This document shows, piece by piece, positions 1-6,088 of a stretch of DNA of 16,098 nucleotides. This DNA comes from Promethearchaeota archaeon (GTDB lineage Archaea > Asgardarchaeota > Lokiarchaeia > Sigynarchaeales > SOKP01): positions 1 through 16,098 of the forward strand of contig JAEOUI010000007.1 of the NCBI GenBank assembly GCA_016839425.1, written 5' to 3'. A model generated the notes under the pieces. It was not told where the DNA came from. It saw nothing but the letters and a program-made list of their open reading frames with translations, and did no database searches. The position numbers were made by a program, and so were the translations under genes. Each line of letters starts with the position of its first letter. Within the stretch, counting starts at the first letter, position 1.

Positions 1-39
1 CTTTTCTTCCAGAAAATACTAAAAAAAAAAGGTGATGAA

Positions 40-399
40 ATGAGTTATAATATATATGTTTTAGGTGAAAAGTTAATAAAATGGTTAAATAGAGTTGAAC
101 CTAAGTCAATCACTAGTACCGTAGATGGTACTGATATTAGGTTTAATGCCTCGAAAATTGCTGACGAAATCCCTAACCAATCTTACGATATTGAAGAATA
201 TCAAGAATTTACTTATGCTCTAAAGGATATTTCATATTATTATCTTCAAGGACATAAAAACTACGATGATTTAGTATATAATGGTTGGGAAAATAAAGGA
301 AACGATATTATAGTTTTCTTTGATCTCGAATTTGAAAGCGATTTTGAAGACGATTGTATTGACGAAGATTTAGTAATTGACGATTTTGAGGTGTTTTAA
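40..399 (+). CDS. Small acidic protein, paralogue of the gene at 5381
   Basis: Encodes 119 residues of unknown function. The start is the ATG of GGTGATGAAATG, the standard translation start of this region, preceded by an A10 run. The sequence aligns by eye with the product of 5381-5710: both have an IK-WL segment, then PKS, a stretch reading D-x-I-x-F with a KI-x-x-x-IP motif about 20 residues later, and a W followed by a hydrophobic strand ending in FE or LEFE. The C-terminus is strongly acidic (many D/E in the last 25 residues). No membrane segment, signal peptide or Cys pair is seen. The last codons carry GAGGTG, the ribosome-binding site of the next gene, and the TAA stop overlaps that gene's ATG, so the two are translationally coupled. 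The paralogy is what I see; the function is unknown. Confidence 0.85.
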   Translation: MSYNIYVLGEKLIKWLNRVEPKSITSTVDGTDIRFNASKIADEIPNQSYDIEEYQEFTYALKDISYYYLQGHKNYDDLVYNGWENKGNDIIVFFDLEFESDFEDDCIDEDLVIDDFEVF

Positions 400-773
400 T
401 GAAAGAATATTCGATATATTGTAATAATTGTCATTACGAATTTTCTTCATTCTCTTTGTTAAGAAGATGTCCTAAATGCAAGGGCGATAATACAATATCC
501 TTAGATAATAATATTAAATTAGAAGAATTTGGCTTAGAAGACACAAATTATAAGGATTGTAAATATTATCAAAGGTACGAAGTAGCTCATAAAAAAATGG
601 CTTGCGAAAAATGCAATCAAATCAATTCTGAATATTGCATGAGACGATTTTCACCATGCGTTCATAATAAAGAAGTATGGGATAATCCCTATTGTACTCG
701 TTTTGACGAAGAGATTTACCCAGAAGATGTGTGCATTGAATGCGAAGATTATAGAGAAAAAGAAATCAATTAG
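399..773 (+). CDS. Cys-rich zinc-ribbon-like protein
   Basis: Encodes 124 residues. The ATG overlaps the stop of the upstream gene (TAATG) and is served by GAGGTG at about 388-393. The N-terminus has CNNC near residues 8-11 and CPKC near 24-27, the spacing of a small zinc ribbon. More cysteines follow (C at about 54, CEKC near 69-72, then C-M and several single Cys, with C-x2-C near the end), so a second metal-binding unit is plausible. The rest is acidic and has no recognisable enzymatic motif. It is one of four Cys-rich proteins in the array. Zinc binding is inferred from Cys spacing only; a DNA, RNA or protein ligand cannot be deduced. It is the last gene of its module; structured element copy 1 starts right after its TAG. 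Confidence 0.85.
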   Translation: MKEYSIYCNNCHYEFSSFSLLRRCPKCKGDNTISLDNNIKLEEFGLEDTNYKDCKYYQRYEVAHKKMACEKCNQINSEYCMRRFSPCVHNKEVWDNPYCTRFDEEIYPEDVCIECEDYREKEIN

Positions 774-835
774 ATAAAGTTTTTTAAAGCCTTTTTCGAA
801 TCGAAATTGGCGAAAATCAAAAATGGTGATGAAAT
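774..835 (+). repeat. Structured intergenic element, copy 1
   Basis: T-run at 780-785, inner stem GCC...GGC at 789-811 with an AAT loop and a two-pair mismatch, then GCGAAAA and GGTGAT at 825-830. It lacks the leading GGC/GCC hairpin found in the other twelve copies. Confidence 0.8.
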
Positions 836-1009
836 ATAAGTAATAAAACAAATTGGCTAATAATTGATGTATTGATATTTATCTTTCTTATAATATCAAT
901 TTCTCAATTAGGCGAGGCGGGCGTTTATACCGTTCTTACCATCGTTTTAATCATCGCTTTAATAGGAGTTATATACATTCAAATTAACCAAATCAGAAAA
1001 GGCGTTTAG
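836..1009 (+). CDS. Small two-helix membrane protein with apparent AUA start
   Basis: An open frame of 57 codons that is easy to miss because it has no conventional start at the right place. The frame is closed by TGA at 830-832, and the first plausible initiation codon is ATA at 836, 11 nt after the first G of GGTGAT (825). A TTG at 872 would remove the first part of membrane helix 1. The protein consists of a short polar N-terminus, a hydrophobic helix (about residues 6-22, rich in I, L, F), a short loop with GEAG, a second hydrophobic helix (about 27-47) and a polar C-terminal tail ending K-G-V. Its TAG stop lies inside the leading hairpin of element copy 2. Holin-like or membrane-anchor roles are possible by shape alone; no family is recognised. 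Confidence 0.65.
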   Translation: MSNKTNWLIIDVLIFIFLIISISQLGEAGVYTVLTIVLIIALIGVIYIQINQIRKGV

Positions 1010-1071
1010 CCTTTCATTTTTTAAGCTAAACTTGATTCAAGTCTAGCGAAAACATTATAAAATGATTAAAA
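1001..1071 (+). repeat. Structured intergenic element, copy 2
   Basis: Leading hairpin GGC-GTTTA-GCC at 1001-1011 (contains the TAG stop of the upstream gene), T6 at 1017-1022, inner stem 1025-1034 with 1038-1047 (one mismatch), loop ATT, then GCGAAAA. The GGTGAT at the end is degenerate (AATGAT at 1061). Confidence 0.9.
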
Positions 1072-1266
1072 ATGACAAAAAAAAGTAGAAAAAGCAAAAA
1101 TGATCCAAACCATTTTACGATAACAAAGAAATTTGTGAAGGGTTTAGATAAACTTCCCTTAACTAATGACGAAAAAAAAGAAATTATCCATAATGCTTCG
1201 CCTTTTAGTAGTAAAGAGCAAAATAAGATGATAAAAAAACTAAAAGATGTAGATAAATTCTATTAG
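1072..1266 (+). CDS. Small basic protein, unknown function
   Basis: Encodes 64 residues, lysine-rich, with a charged N-terminal tail of about 12 residues (K, R, S) followed by an amphipathic region. The ATG at 1072 sits 11 nt after AATGAT, a degraded form of the GGTGAT ribosome-binding site normally found here. The earlier ATG at 1062 is in another frame and soon stops, so 1072 is preferred. The basic composition contrasts with the acidic neighbours and would suit nucleic-acid contact, but there is no recognisable motif and the function is unknown. It forms a one-gene module; the G of its TAG stop is the first base of the leading hairpin of element copy 3. Confidence 0.7.
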   Translation: MTKKSRKSKNDPNHFTITKKFVKGLDKLPLTNDEKKEIIHNASPFSSKEQNKMIKKLKDVDKFY

Positions 1267-1335
1267 GGCGTTTAACCCAAGTTTTTTAAGCTAGACTTAA
1301 ATCAAGTTTAGCGAAAACTTAAAATCGGTGATGAA
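1266..1335 (+). repeat. Structured intergenic element, copy 3
   Basis: Leading hairpin GGG...CCC at 1266-1278. Outer stem AAGTTTT (1279-1285) with AAAACTT (1314-1320). Inner stem 1290-1298 with 1304-1312 (9 pairs including one G-U), loop AAATC. GGTGAT at 1327-1332. Confidence 0.92.
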
Positions 1336-1506
1336 ATGAAAATTAGTTTGAATATAATAAAAATAATTCGAAATTTAAAAGCCTACAAGCTTTATAGAGC
1401 TTATCTACAAAAAAGAAGCATGACGCCTAAAATGTCGATCTACTGGTATGTTTTCTCCAAATCTTCTGATTTAAATTACTATAATCTAGATTACTTGAGA
1501 TGGTGA
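1336..1506 (+). CDS. Small basic protein, unknown function
   Basis: Encodes 56 residues starting at the ATG of GGTGATGAAATG, the canonical start of the array. It is rich in I, L, K, R and Y, with a basic amphipathic N-terminal half (residues 1-32) and a Tyr/Ser-rich C-terminal half ending in Trp. No family is recognised. The last two codons, TGG TGA, carry the GGTGAT ribosome-binding site of the following GTG-start gene at 1511, so the pair is coupled. A functional small protein is supported by the start context and spacing, but a short frame like this could also be a translated leader for the downstream gene. Confidence 0.65.
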   Translation: MKISLNIIKIIRNLKAYKLYRAYLQKRSMTPKMSIYWYVFSKSSDLNYYNLDYLRW

Positions 1507-1510
1507 TATC

Positions 1511-2254
1511 GTGAATAGAAATCAAATATATGCCACATTTGAGAAATTGGGATTTGATGTTTTTGGAACAAATGCCGTTCGAAAGAAAGACAATTTTGCT
1601 TTTAATGACGATTTGAAGGAAAAGATCGAGGAGATTTACGCAATTGCTAGCATTGATGTAAAGTTTAATATTTTTTTGATTGAAACAAATTGGTATCATC
1701 ATACTACAATAAAGAAATTCGTTAAAGCATTAGCTAAGGAATATCGTAAATTTATTTTAATAACGATTTTTCCTTCAAATGACGAAATCATGTCCTTAGC
1801 GTTTCCATACTTACAACCTAGCTTGGAAGTCCTTCCGATAATCGTTCCATTTAACAAGAATTTCTACCCCATGCTTAGAATTTTAGATGGAGAAACGATA
1901 AATTCCTATTGGAGAAGGCTTAGGAAATTCTTTCGAGATTATCAATACAAGATCGAAATATATCCTTATGGTCATATGAATCCCTTCACATTACACAAAG
2001 ACGATAAATTCTACATAAAAAACAATAGATTAGAGCTAAGAACATATAGCATTCCCTTATTGGAGAAAGGTATCTTTCTAGTCATAATCAACGATAAAAT
2101 TGTTTGGAGTGACCAGAAGGGTACGAAGGAATACAAGGCGAATTTCAACCCTAGAAACAAGTTTAATCAACCAATTAAAATAGGTGAAGAAAACGGAAAA
2201 AAAGCTATTAAAAAACATATAAATAAAAGATGTTTAATTATCAAGGGCGTTTAG
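1511..2254 (+). CDS. Unknown 247-residue protein
   Basis: Starts at GTG 1511, nine nt after the first G of GGTGAT (1502), the usual spacing here; GTG is also the first available start after the upstream stop. The middle alternates hydrophobic strands with charged helices (for instance I-F-L-I-E-T-N near residue 55, then a K-rich helix and F-I-L-I-T-I-F), an alpha/beta pattern. A weak similarity to the N-terminal part of type IIG restriction-modification proteins crossed my mind from the strand-E-helix-strand arrangement, but no catalytic PD-(D/E)xK motif is clear, so I do not make that call. The C-terminus is basic and ends K-G-V, with the TAG stop supplied by the leading hairpin of element copy 4. 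It is the second gene of its module. Confidence 0.85.
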   Translation: MNRNQIYATFEKLGFDVFGTNAVRKKDNFAFNDDLKEKIEEIYAIASIDVKFNIFLIETNWYHHTTIKKFVKALAKEYRKFILITIFPSNDEIMSLAFPYLQPSLEVLPIIVPFNKNFYPMLRILDGETINSYWRRLRKFFRDYQYKIEIYPYGHMNPFTLHKDDKFYIKNNRLELRTYSIPLLEKGIFLVIINDKIVWSDQKGTKEYKANFNPRNKFNQPIKIGEENGKKAIKKHINKRCLIIKGV

Positions 2255-2319
2255 CCCGCGTTTTTTAAGCCTGACTTGCTTCAAGTCGGGTAAAAACTTA
2301 AATTAGGAGGGTGAAGTAA
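2245..2319 (+). repeat. Structured intergenic element, copy 4
   Basis: Leading hairpin GGGC-GTTTA-GCCC at 2245-2257, containing the TAG stop at 2252-2254. T6 at 2261-2266, inner stem 2269-2278 with 2282-2291 (10 pairs with G-U), loop CTT, A-run from 2292. The downstream ribosome-binding site is the variant AGGAGGGTGA. Confidence 0.92.
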
Positions 2320-2667
2320 GTGACCGAAGAAATGATTAAAATCTTGGAACAAGAAAGGAAGGAATACGACCAAAAATCTAAGGAATATTTCGGCAAAATT
2401 AAGGATACGGAAAAAGGAAGGGATTGTTTGACGGTAAAGATTTATCTTACCAATCTCATTGCTAAAATCAAGGAAGATCAAGATGATTTCTTCAAAAAAA
2501 AGGCATTTGAAATAATCCAAGTTTTCGAACAATTACTACGGGATTATAACATCAAGATCGCTTCTTCAGATCGAGAGGAAAAAAAGGGAGAAGCCTGCAT
2601 TTATGGAGACGACTACTTCAAAATGGAAGGGGATATCGCACAAATCCTTAAGGAGATGACAAAATAA
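2320..2667 (+). CDS. Charged helical protein, unknown function
   Basis: Encodes 115 residues from GTG 2320, preceded by AGGAGGGTGA, the strongest ribosome-binding site in the array and different from the usual GGTGATG. The N-terminal two thirds is almost entirely charged helix (E, K, D, Q with regularly spaced I/L), probably coiled coil, followed by a short segment with a single Cys and a Gly/Tyr-Gly turn and another helix. No known domain is recognised. Its TAA overlaps the ATG of the next gene (TAATG), so the two are likely translated together and may form a complex. Confidence 0.8.
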   Translation: MTEEMIKILEQERKEYDQKSKEYFGKIKDTEKGRDCLTVKIYLTNLIAKIKEDQDDFFKKKAFEIIQVFEQLLRDYNIKIASSDREEKKGEACIYGDDYFKMEGDIAQILKEMTK

Positions 2668-3080
2668 TGCATTTATATATTGATAAAGATTTGAATCGTA
2701 TTTACAATAACGATAACGAGTTAACCCTAGTGTTTGGTGATGGAATTGACGATTTTCTGCATTTACACCTCGATCTTGAAAAATGCGATTTAGAACCTTT
2801 AAGGAAATATTTTTCAAAAGAGAAAAAGGTTTTTAAGGTTTCTAAAGACGATGTGAAACTAATCAAGGAAATGTGGGATTTTTATCTCAAGTACTGTTCG
2901 GATAACTCGGAAGAGCCTTTTAGCAATCTGGTTTATGTCGTGGCTGAAGGAAAGATCTTTGAAGCGTATAGTAAAGCCATGAAGTTTGTAAATCACGCAA
3001 AGATTCAATGGAAGGGTGATTCAGTGGAATTCATGACCTTGATCCATAATTTACCCATTTATTTTGTTTTAGAAAGTTAA
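2667..3080 (+). CDS. Unknown 137-residue protein
   Basis: The ATG overlaps the upstream stop by one base, with AAGGAGATGA about 12 nt before it as ribosome-binding site. The protein starts with a short strand-rich part (M-H-L-Y-I-D and L-T-L-V-F-G-D), then helical segments rich in K, E and F. There is no Cys pair, membrane helix or catalytic signature. Its position as second gene of a two-gene coupled module suggests it works with the helical protein at 2320. The function is unknown. Element copy 5 begins within a few bases of its TAA. Confidence 0.8.
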   Translation: MHLYIDKDLNRIYNNDNELTLVFGDGIDDFLHLHLDLEKCDLEPLRKYFSKEKKVFKVSKDDVKLIKEMWDFYLKYCSDNSEEPFSNLVYVVAEGKIFEAYSKAMKFVNHAKIQWKGDSVEFMTLIHNLPIYFVLES

Positions 3081-3083
3081 AAA

Positions 3084-3145
3084 AAGGCAAATTGCCTTAG
3101 TTTTTTAAGCTTAACTCGTATCGAGCAAGCGAAAACATTAGAAAA
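3084..3145 (+). repeat. Structured intergenic element, copy 5
   Basis: The leading hairpin is different in sequence but equivalent in place: AAGGCAA (3084-3090) with TTGCCTT (3092-3098). T6 at 3101-3106; inner stem 3109-3118 with 3122-3130 using CTCG/CGAG, loop TAT. The ribosome-binding site is degraded (AGTGAA). Confidence 0.88.
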
Positions 3146-3154
3146 GTGAAAAGC

Positions 3155-3340
3155 ATGGATAATAGAGAAACTTTAAAGCTTTTAACGGGAAAGGATTGTA
3201 AAATCAGTAACAAAATTTGCCAAAAAATCATTGACGAAATTATTGAAAGATTAACGAAAGGATTCGAACCATACGATCTTAACGATTCCAAGCAGATTGA
3301 AAGCGACTTAAATAAAATTTTAAATAAAATATTCAAATAA
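3155..3340 (+). CDS. Small helical protein, unknown function
   Basis: Encodes 61 residues from ATG 3155. A GTG at 3146 in the same frame would add three residues, but it occupies the place of the ribosome-binding site in the element, and 3155 has the spacing seen in other modules. The protein is predicted helical and highly charged (K, D, E with I/L heptad-like spacing) and has two Cys at about residues 13 and 19. No family is recognised. It is a one-gene module between element copies 5 and 6. Its weakened ribosome-binding site suggests low expression or dependence on upstream translation. Confidence 0.65.
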   Translation: MDNRETLKLLTGKDCKISNKICQKIIDEIIERLTKGFEPYDLNDSKQIESDLNKILNKIFK

Positions 3341-3413
3341 GAGGCTTTAGCCTCAAGTTTTTTAAGCTAAGCTTAAAACAAGTTTAGCGAAAACTTAAAA
3401 AATAGGTGATGAA
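3341..3413 (+). repeat. Structured intergenic element, copy 6
   Basis: Leading hairpin GAGGC-TTTA-GCCTC at 3341-3354 (5 pairs). Outer stem AAGTTTT with AAAACTT. T6 at 3358-3363. Inner stem 3366-3374 with 3380-3388 (9 pairs), loop AAAAC. GGTGAT lies just before ATG 3414. Confidence 0.92.
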
Positions 3414-3923
3414 ATGGAACAAGATAAAGTTATGTGTTGCTTATGCGAAAAAGAATTTCCAATGGATTTAGTTGATTCAATAGGAGAGATCGGTGATGGT
3501 AAAATTGCCTGTAAAAATTGTATCTCTATTCTAAGGATTGAAAACAATACGGCAATTGTCTTTATTTTCGATAAAGATCATGAACACAATATTGAAGTTA
3601 TTTATAAATATGGCAAGTTCAATTTTGGTTACGCTTATGCCTTTAAGAAAGAAAAATGGGATTTAAATTTCATTCAAAGCCATATTCTTCAAAAAATAAA
3701 GGATTGCGATGAATTTAATGACCTTTTAGAAAGGTCTAAACAATATTATGATATTGTAAAACCAAAAAGATTCTTAAAAAGAGACGAGAAGAACATTATT
3801 GAACAACTAATAAGCTGGTTAAATCCGTTTGATTTTAGATATCAATATAAGATTATCAGAAAACAACAATACGATTTCGATCTTGTTATAAGTACAATTA
3901 ATTCTTTATTTGAGGTGAACTAA
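3414..3923 (+). CDS. Protein with N-terminal zinc-ribbon motif
   Basis: Encodes 169 residues from the ATG of GGTGATGAAATG. The N-terminus has C-C-x-x-C near residues 8-11 and C-x-x-C near 33-36, separated by about 22 residues: a treble-clef or zinc-ribbon arrangement of the same general type as those in the products of 7907 and 9956. The remainder (about 45-169) has a strand-rich part with D-K-D-H-E-H, then helices, with no Cys and no known motif. The last codons contain GAGGTGAAC, giving an E-V-N C-terminus and serving as ribosome-binding site for the SLOG gene that starts directly after the stop. A zinc-bound adaptor is the most one can suggest; the partner may be the SLOG protein. Confidence 0.85.
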   Translation: MEQDKVMCCLCEKEFPMDLVDSIGEIGDGKIACKNCISILRIENNTAIVFIFDKDHEHNIEVIYKYGKFNFGYAYAFKKEKWDLNFIQSHILQKIKDCDEFNDLLERSKQYYDIVKPKRFLKRDEKNIIEQLISWLNPFDFRYQYKIIRKQQYDFDLVISTINSLFEVN

Positions 3924-4391
3924 TTGAGTAAAACAACAATGATGATCTCAGGAAGTCGATCCATCAAAAGTAGGGAAATCGTCTATAAATGCTTGGAATA
4001 CACATTTAAAAAAAGACCTTTTGATGTCTTGATTGAGGGGGAGGCGGGTTCTAATAAAAATCCCGAAAGGATCGTCAAGTCCGTTGATTTATTATCGAGA
4101 GAATGGTCAGAAGAAGAAAAAGGAATGTTAGTTGATCCTCATCCTTCAGAATGGAATAAATACGGAAGAGGTGCAGGTTTTGTAAAGAATAAGGAAATGG
4201 TTGAGATATGTACTTTTGGATCAGCAATATGGGATGGCAAGTCCTCTGGAACTAAACACGCAATCGATCTTTTGAAAAAAGCCGACAAGTTATATCTAAT
4301 ATTTCTCGTCAATGACGATCCCACGATTAAAGCAACAATCAAGAAAAAGTATGAAGGATTTGTCATTGATATTGACGATTTAGGCGTTTAG
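3924..4391 (+). CDS. YspA-like SLOG-family (DUF2493-type) nucleotide-binding protein
   Basis: Encodes 155 residues from TTG 3924, directly after the upstream TAA, using GAGGTGA as ribosome-binding site. The family signature is visible in order: an N-terminal strand followed by ISGSRSI; strand plus GEAGSN, matching the G-G-A-x-G-x-D loop; H-P-S-E-W followed by YGRGAG and a K-N pair, matching the P-x-x-W...yG-x-x-AG-x-x-RN motif; and WDGKSSGT followed by a helix, matching the W-D-G-x-S-x-GT motif. SLOG domains have a Rossmann-like fold and bind nucleotide-derived ligands; YspA-type members are common in phages and plasmids, and relatives act as ligand sensors in immune systems. Oddities: the Asp usual in the second loop is Asn, and RN is KN. 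The C-terminal Gly-Val and TAG stop are encoded by element copy 7. The family is recognised; the biological role here is unknown. Confidence 0.85.
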   Translation: MSKTTMMISGSRSIKSREIVYKCLEYTFKKRPFDVLIEGEAGSNKNPERIVKSVDLLSREWSEEEKGMLVDPHPSEWNKYGRGAGFVKNKEMVEICTFGSAIWDGKSSGTKHAIDLLKKADKLYLIFLVNDDPTIKATIKKKYEGFVIDIDDLGV

Positions 4392-4451
4392 CCTTTAGTT
4401 TTTTAAGCTAGATTCAAAATCGAATATAGCAAAAACTAAATTGGTGATGAA
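4382..4451 (+). repeat. Structured intergenic element, copy 7
   Basis: Leading hairpin AGGC-GTTTA-GCCT at 4382-4394 holds the TAG stop (4389-4391) of the SLOG gene. The longest outer stem is here: TTAGTTTT (4395-4402) with AAAACTAA (4432-4439), 8 pairs. Inner stem 4407-4415 with 4422-4430, one mismatch. GGTGAT at 4443-4448. Confidence 0.93.
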
Positions 4452-4763
4452 ATGAAAAAAGATTTTAAAAAATGGTTAGACGACTTTGTTGAGAAGAAGC
4501 AAATCTTGAGAAATTGCGTTTTAATAGCGAGACATAACGGAAATAATTTCCCCTTTATCGTACAAGATGTCTTGAATTACATAATAATCTTTCAAGATGT
4601 GTTTGGAACAATTGTTAAGGATTTTTTGACAAGAAACGAGAGCGACAAAAGCGAAATTCTTACATTCTTTCAAACGATAGTCGAGCATGTCTTACAAGTT
4701 GAAGGAGAAGGCTTGGGAACAGTTCAGGCAATATTATTAAATTTGGAAAAAACGACTTGGTGA
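4452..4763 (+). CDS. Helical protein, unknown function
   Basis: Encodes 103 residues from the ATG of GGTGATGAAATG. It is predicted helical throughout; the middle (about residues 36-60) is fairly hydrophobic (I, F, V), but interrupted by D and K, so a buried helix is more likely than a membrane segment. No motif is recognised. It ends T-T-W because the final TGG TGA T carries the GGTGAT ribosome-binding site for the following, damaged frame. It is the first gene of a module of three frames between element copies 7 and 8. Confidence 0.8.
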   Translation: MKKDFKKWLDDFVEKKQILRNCVLIARHNGNNFPFIVQDVLNYIIIFQDVFGTIVKDFLTRNESDKSEILTFFQTIVEHVLQVEGEGLGTVQAILLNLEKTTW

Positions 4764-4768
4764 TAATC

Positions 4769-5009
4769 CTGAAAAAAAAGGAAGTTAAAGAAACTGTTAG
4801 CCAACTCATTTAGCGAGGAGACGCATCGTTATTAGAAAAATGGTCAAGTCAAAAACATTTTTAACGATGATTTCCTCCAAAAGCATTACATTGAAATGCT
4901 CATGTATGGCGTGGATAAAGAGACTTTAGAACTTGTCGTAGAAGACGAGAAGGCTACTTTTGATGATCTAATGGAATTTACGAAAGATTGTTGCTATGAT
5001 AGCTTCTAG
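4769..5009 (+). pseudogene. Broken small gene (in-frame UAG and a +1 shift)
   Basis: After the GGTGAT at 4759 an open frame can be followed from CTG 4769 (ten nt downstream; GTG 4760 and ATA 4763 are in the same frame) for 14 codons to TAG 4811. Reading through, 16 more protein-like codons follow, including LLEKWSSQKHF, to a TAA at 4862. One base further on, the adjacent frame continues with an acidic, plausible coding stretch (NDDFLQKHYIEML, then a D/E-rich segment with a Cys pair near the end) to TAG 5007, where the ribosome-binding site of the next gene overlaps the stop. The simplest reading is one former gene of about 80 codons with a nonsense and a frameshift lesion, the latter at a T5 tract. 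Sequencing error or recoding are alternatives. No family is recognised. Confidence 0.55.
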
Positions 5010-5018
5010 GTGATTTCA

Positions 5019-5303
5019 ATGGAACATGAAGAAAGAATACCGTTAAGCCTTACTAGAAATGAAATTGATTTTTTAAAGAAGCTACTTAAACAAGATTCTT
5101 CTCCTATGGCTAAATCAACTCTTGATTACATAAACGATATTTCAGATCAAATGAGAATAATCTTATTCCTCGAAGTTTGGGAAAAAGACTTGCTCGATTA
5201 CGAGAACTTGTCAAATGAACAAAAAAAACTCAGGCTATCAGAAGCTTTATTCAACCAAATAGATAACATCGAAGATTGGTGCGAATTATACGAAATTTAT
5301 TAA
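5019..5303 (+). CDS. Small acidic helical protein
   Basis: Encodes 94 residues from ATG 5019, ten nt after the first G of GGTGAT at 5009-5014. A GTG at 5010 in frame lies inside that ribosome-binding site and is rejected. The protein looks helical and acidic. The segment ENLSNEQKKLRLSEALFNQI near residues 63-82 has a clear relative in the decayed frame at 6470-6586 (ETLSYNEKKTRLIEAMEQRI), so the family has at least two members in the array. No function is known. It closes its module; element copy 8 starts at its TAA. Confidence 0.8.
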   Translation: MEHEERIPLSLTRNEIDFLKKLLKQDSSPMAKSTLDYINDISDQMRIILFLEVWEKDLLDYENLSNEQKKLRLSEALFNQIDNIEDWCELYEIY

Positions 5304-5380
5304 ATAGGCACATAGCCTATTGTTTTTTAAGCTAGGCTTGCTTCAAGTCTAGCAAAAATATTCAAAATTGGTGATGAAAA
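5303..5380 (+). repeat. Structured intergenic element, copy 8
   Basis: Leading hairpin AATAGGC (5303-5309) with GCCTATT (5315-5321), 7 pairs. T6 at 5323-5328. Inner stem 5331-5340 with 5344-5353 (10 pairs including a G-U), loop CTT. Nearly identical to copy 11 although the neighbouring genes differ. Confidence 0.92.
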
Positions 5381-5710
5381 ATAGAAATAAAAGAATGGTT
5401 AAAAACAGCACGACCGAAAAGTAGTGCGCGCAATGATGACGATGAGATTAGCTTTACATTTGATATTACTAAGATCAAGGAAAAGATTCCAAGATATTGG
5501 GACGATCAAGCGGGTTTCGACTTGTTTGGCAAGAAGATTAAGCAAATTTGCTTGGAATATCTTAAAGATTTCTCAAGATTTCAAAACGCAACAACAACGA
5601 GTTTTAAGTTTTATCAATGGAATGTTGTAGATGATAACTTGGAAGTCATTTTTGAACACGAATATAAAGATTTAGGAGAACACGAACCCTTTATTTACGA
5701 GGTGAACTAA
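5381..5710 (+). CDS. Paralogue of the first gene, apparent AUA start
   Basis: An open frame of 109 codons bounded upstream by TGA at 5375. No ATG, GTG or TTG occurs until a TTG at 5522, which would discard 47 codons including the part most like the product of 40-399. The natural start is ATA 5381, 11 nt after the first G of GGTGAT. The N-terminus has IKEWL, PKS, D-E-I-S-F and a KI-x-x-KIP motif, matching the paralogue, and the C-terminal part matches around W-N-V and VIFEHEY. The end reads E-V-N because GAGGTGAAC serves as ribosome-binding site of the next gene. Alternatively, the AUG at 5374 followed by loss of one A in the AAAAA run would also reach this frame. Function unknown. Confidence 0.75.
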   Translation: MEIKEWLKTARPKSSARNDDDEISFTFDITKIKEKIPRYWDDQAGFDLFGKKIKQICLEYLKDFSRFQNATTTSFKFYQWNVVDDNLEVIFEHEYKDLGEHEPFIYEVN

Positions 5711-5713
5711 TTT

Positions 5714-6088
5714 ATGGATAAAAGAAAAAGACATCTAATACTTATTTATCTAAAATCAAAAAAAATAGAAGGGGATTCTGATTTAGTGGAAGTAATAAGT
5801 AGCTTAATTCAGAATCCAATGAGAATTTTAGATGTTGATGATTTCTTTAACTTTAATGACGATATTTGTTTGACAAAATGCGATGAAAATTGTTGTATTG
5901 GTACTTCTTTGGTTCGAATTTCGCCCATAGATGTAGATTACATGATGCAAAGTCCATTTTTAAAAGGCAAGACGCGAGAACAAGTAATTAATAATTATCT
6001 TGTCGTCTTTGCGGGAAGAGATATTTCTTGTTATCGCAATGTCCTGCAACTCGAACGGGCAAAAGAATACAAGTTAGCGACTTTGTAG
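5714..6088 (+). CDS. CxxxCC (YkgJ-like) cluster protein, probably frameshifted
   Basis: Starts at ATG 5714, with GAGGTGA about 15 nt upstream. The protein has a helical N-terminus and then CLTKCDENCC near residues 53-62, followed by R-I-S-P-I-D-V-D. C-x3-C-x3-CC with a downstream I/V-S-x-x-D is reminiscent of the YkgJ / CxxCxxCC family (putative zinc- or iron-cluster-binding proteins). That family has a second Cys block; here it can be read only by moving to the overlapping frame, where a CPATRTGK stretch follows. In this frame the last 20 residues (after S-C-Y-R-N) look less natural and end at TAG 6086. I therefore suspect that 5714-6303 was a single gene. The family call is tentative. Confidence 0.6.
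   Translation: MDKRKRHLILIYLKSKKIEGDSDLVEVISSLIQNPMRILDVDDFFNFNDDICLTKCDENCCIGTSLVRISPIDVDYMMQSPFLKGKTREQVINNYLVVFAGRDISCYRNVLQLERAKEYKLATL

Noticed and set aside
1279..1320. Canonical kink-turn or bulge-helix-bulge splicing motif
   Set aside because: Tandem G-A pairs are incomplete (A replaces a conserved G, and in several copies the second G is A), and there are no two 3-nt bulges separated by a 4-bp helix.
1266..1335. Hammerhead or other small self-cleaving ribozyme in the element (GGTGATGAAA resembles CUGAUGA-GAAA)
   Set aside because: The conserved C and the required three-way junction are missing; GGTGAT is explained as an archaeal ribosome-binding site followed by the start codon.
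5424..5630. Plus-strand frame of 68 codons starting M-R-A-M-M-T
   Set aside because: It overlaps the 5381 gene in another frame; the 5381 frame has the paralogue similarity and correct start spacing.
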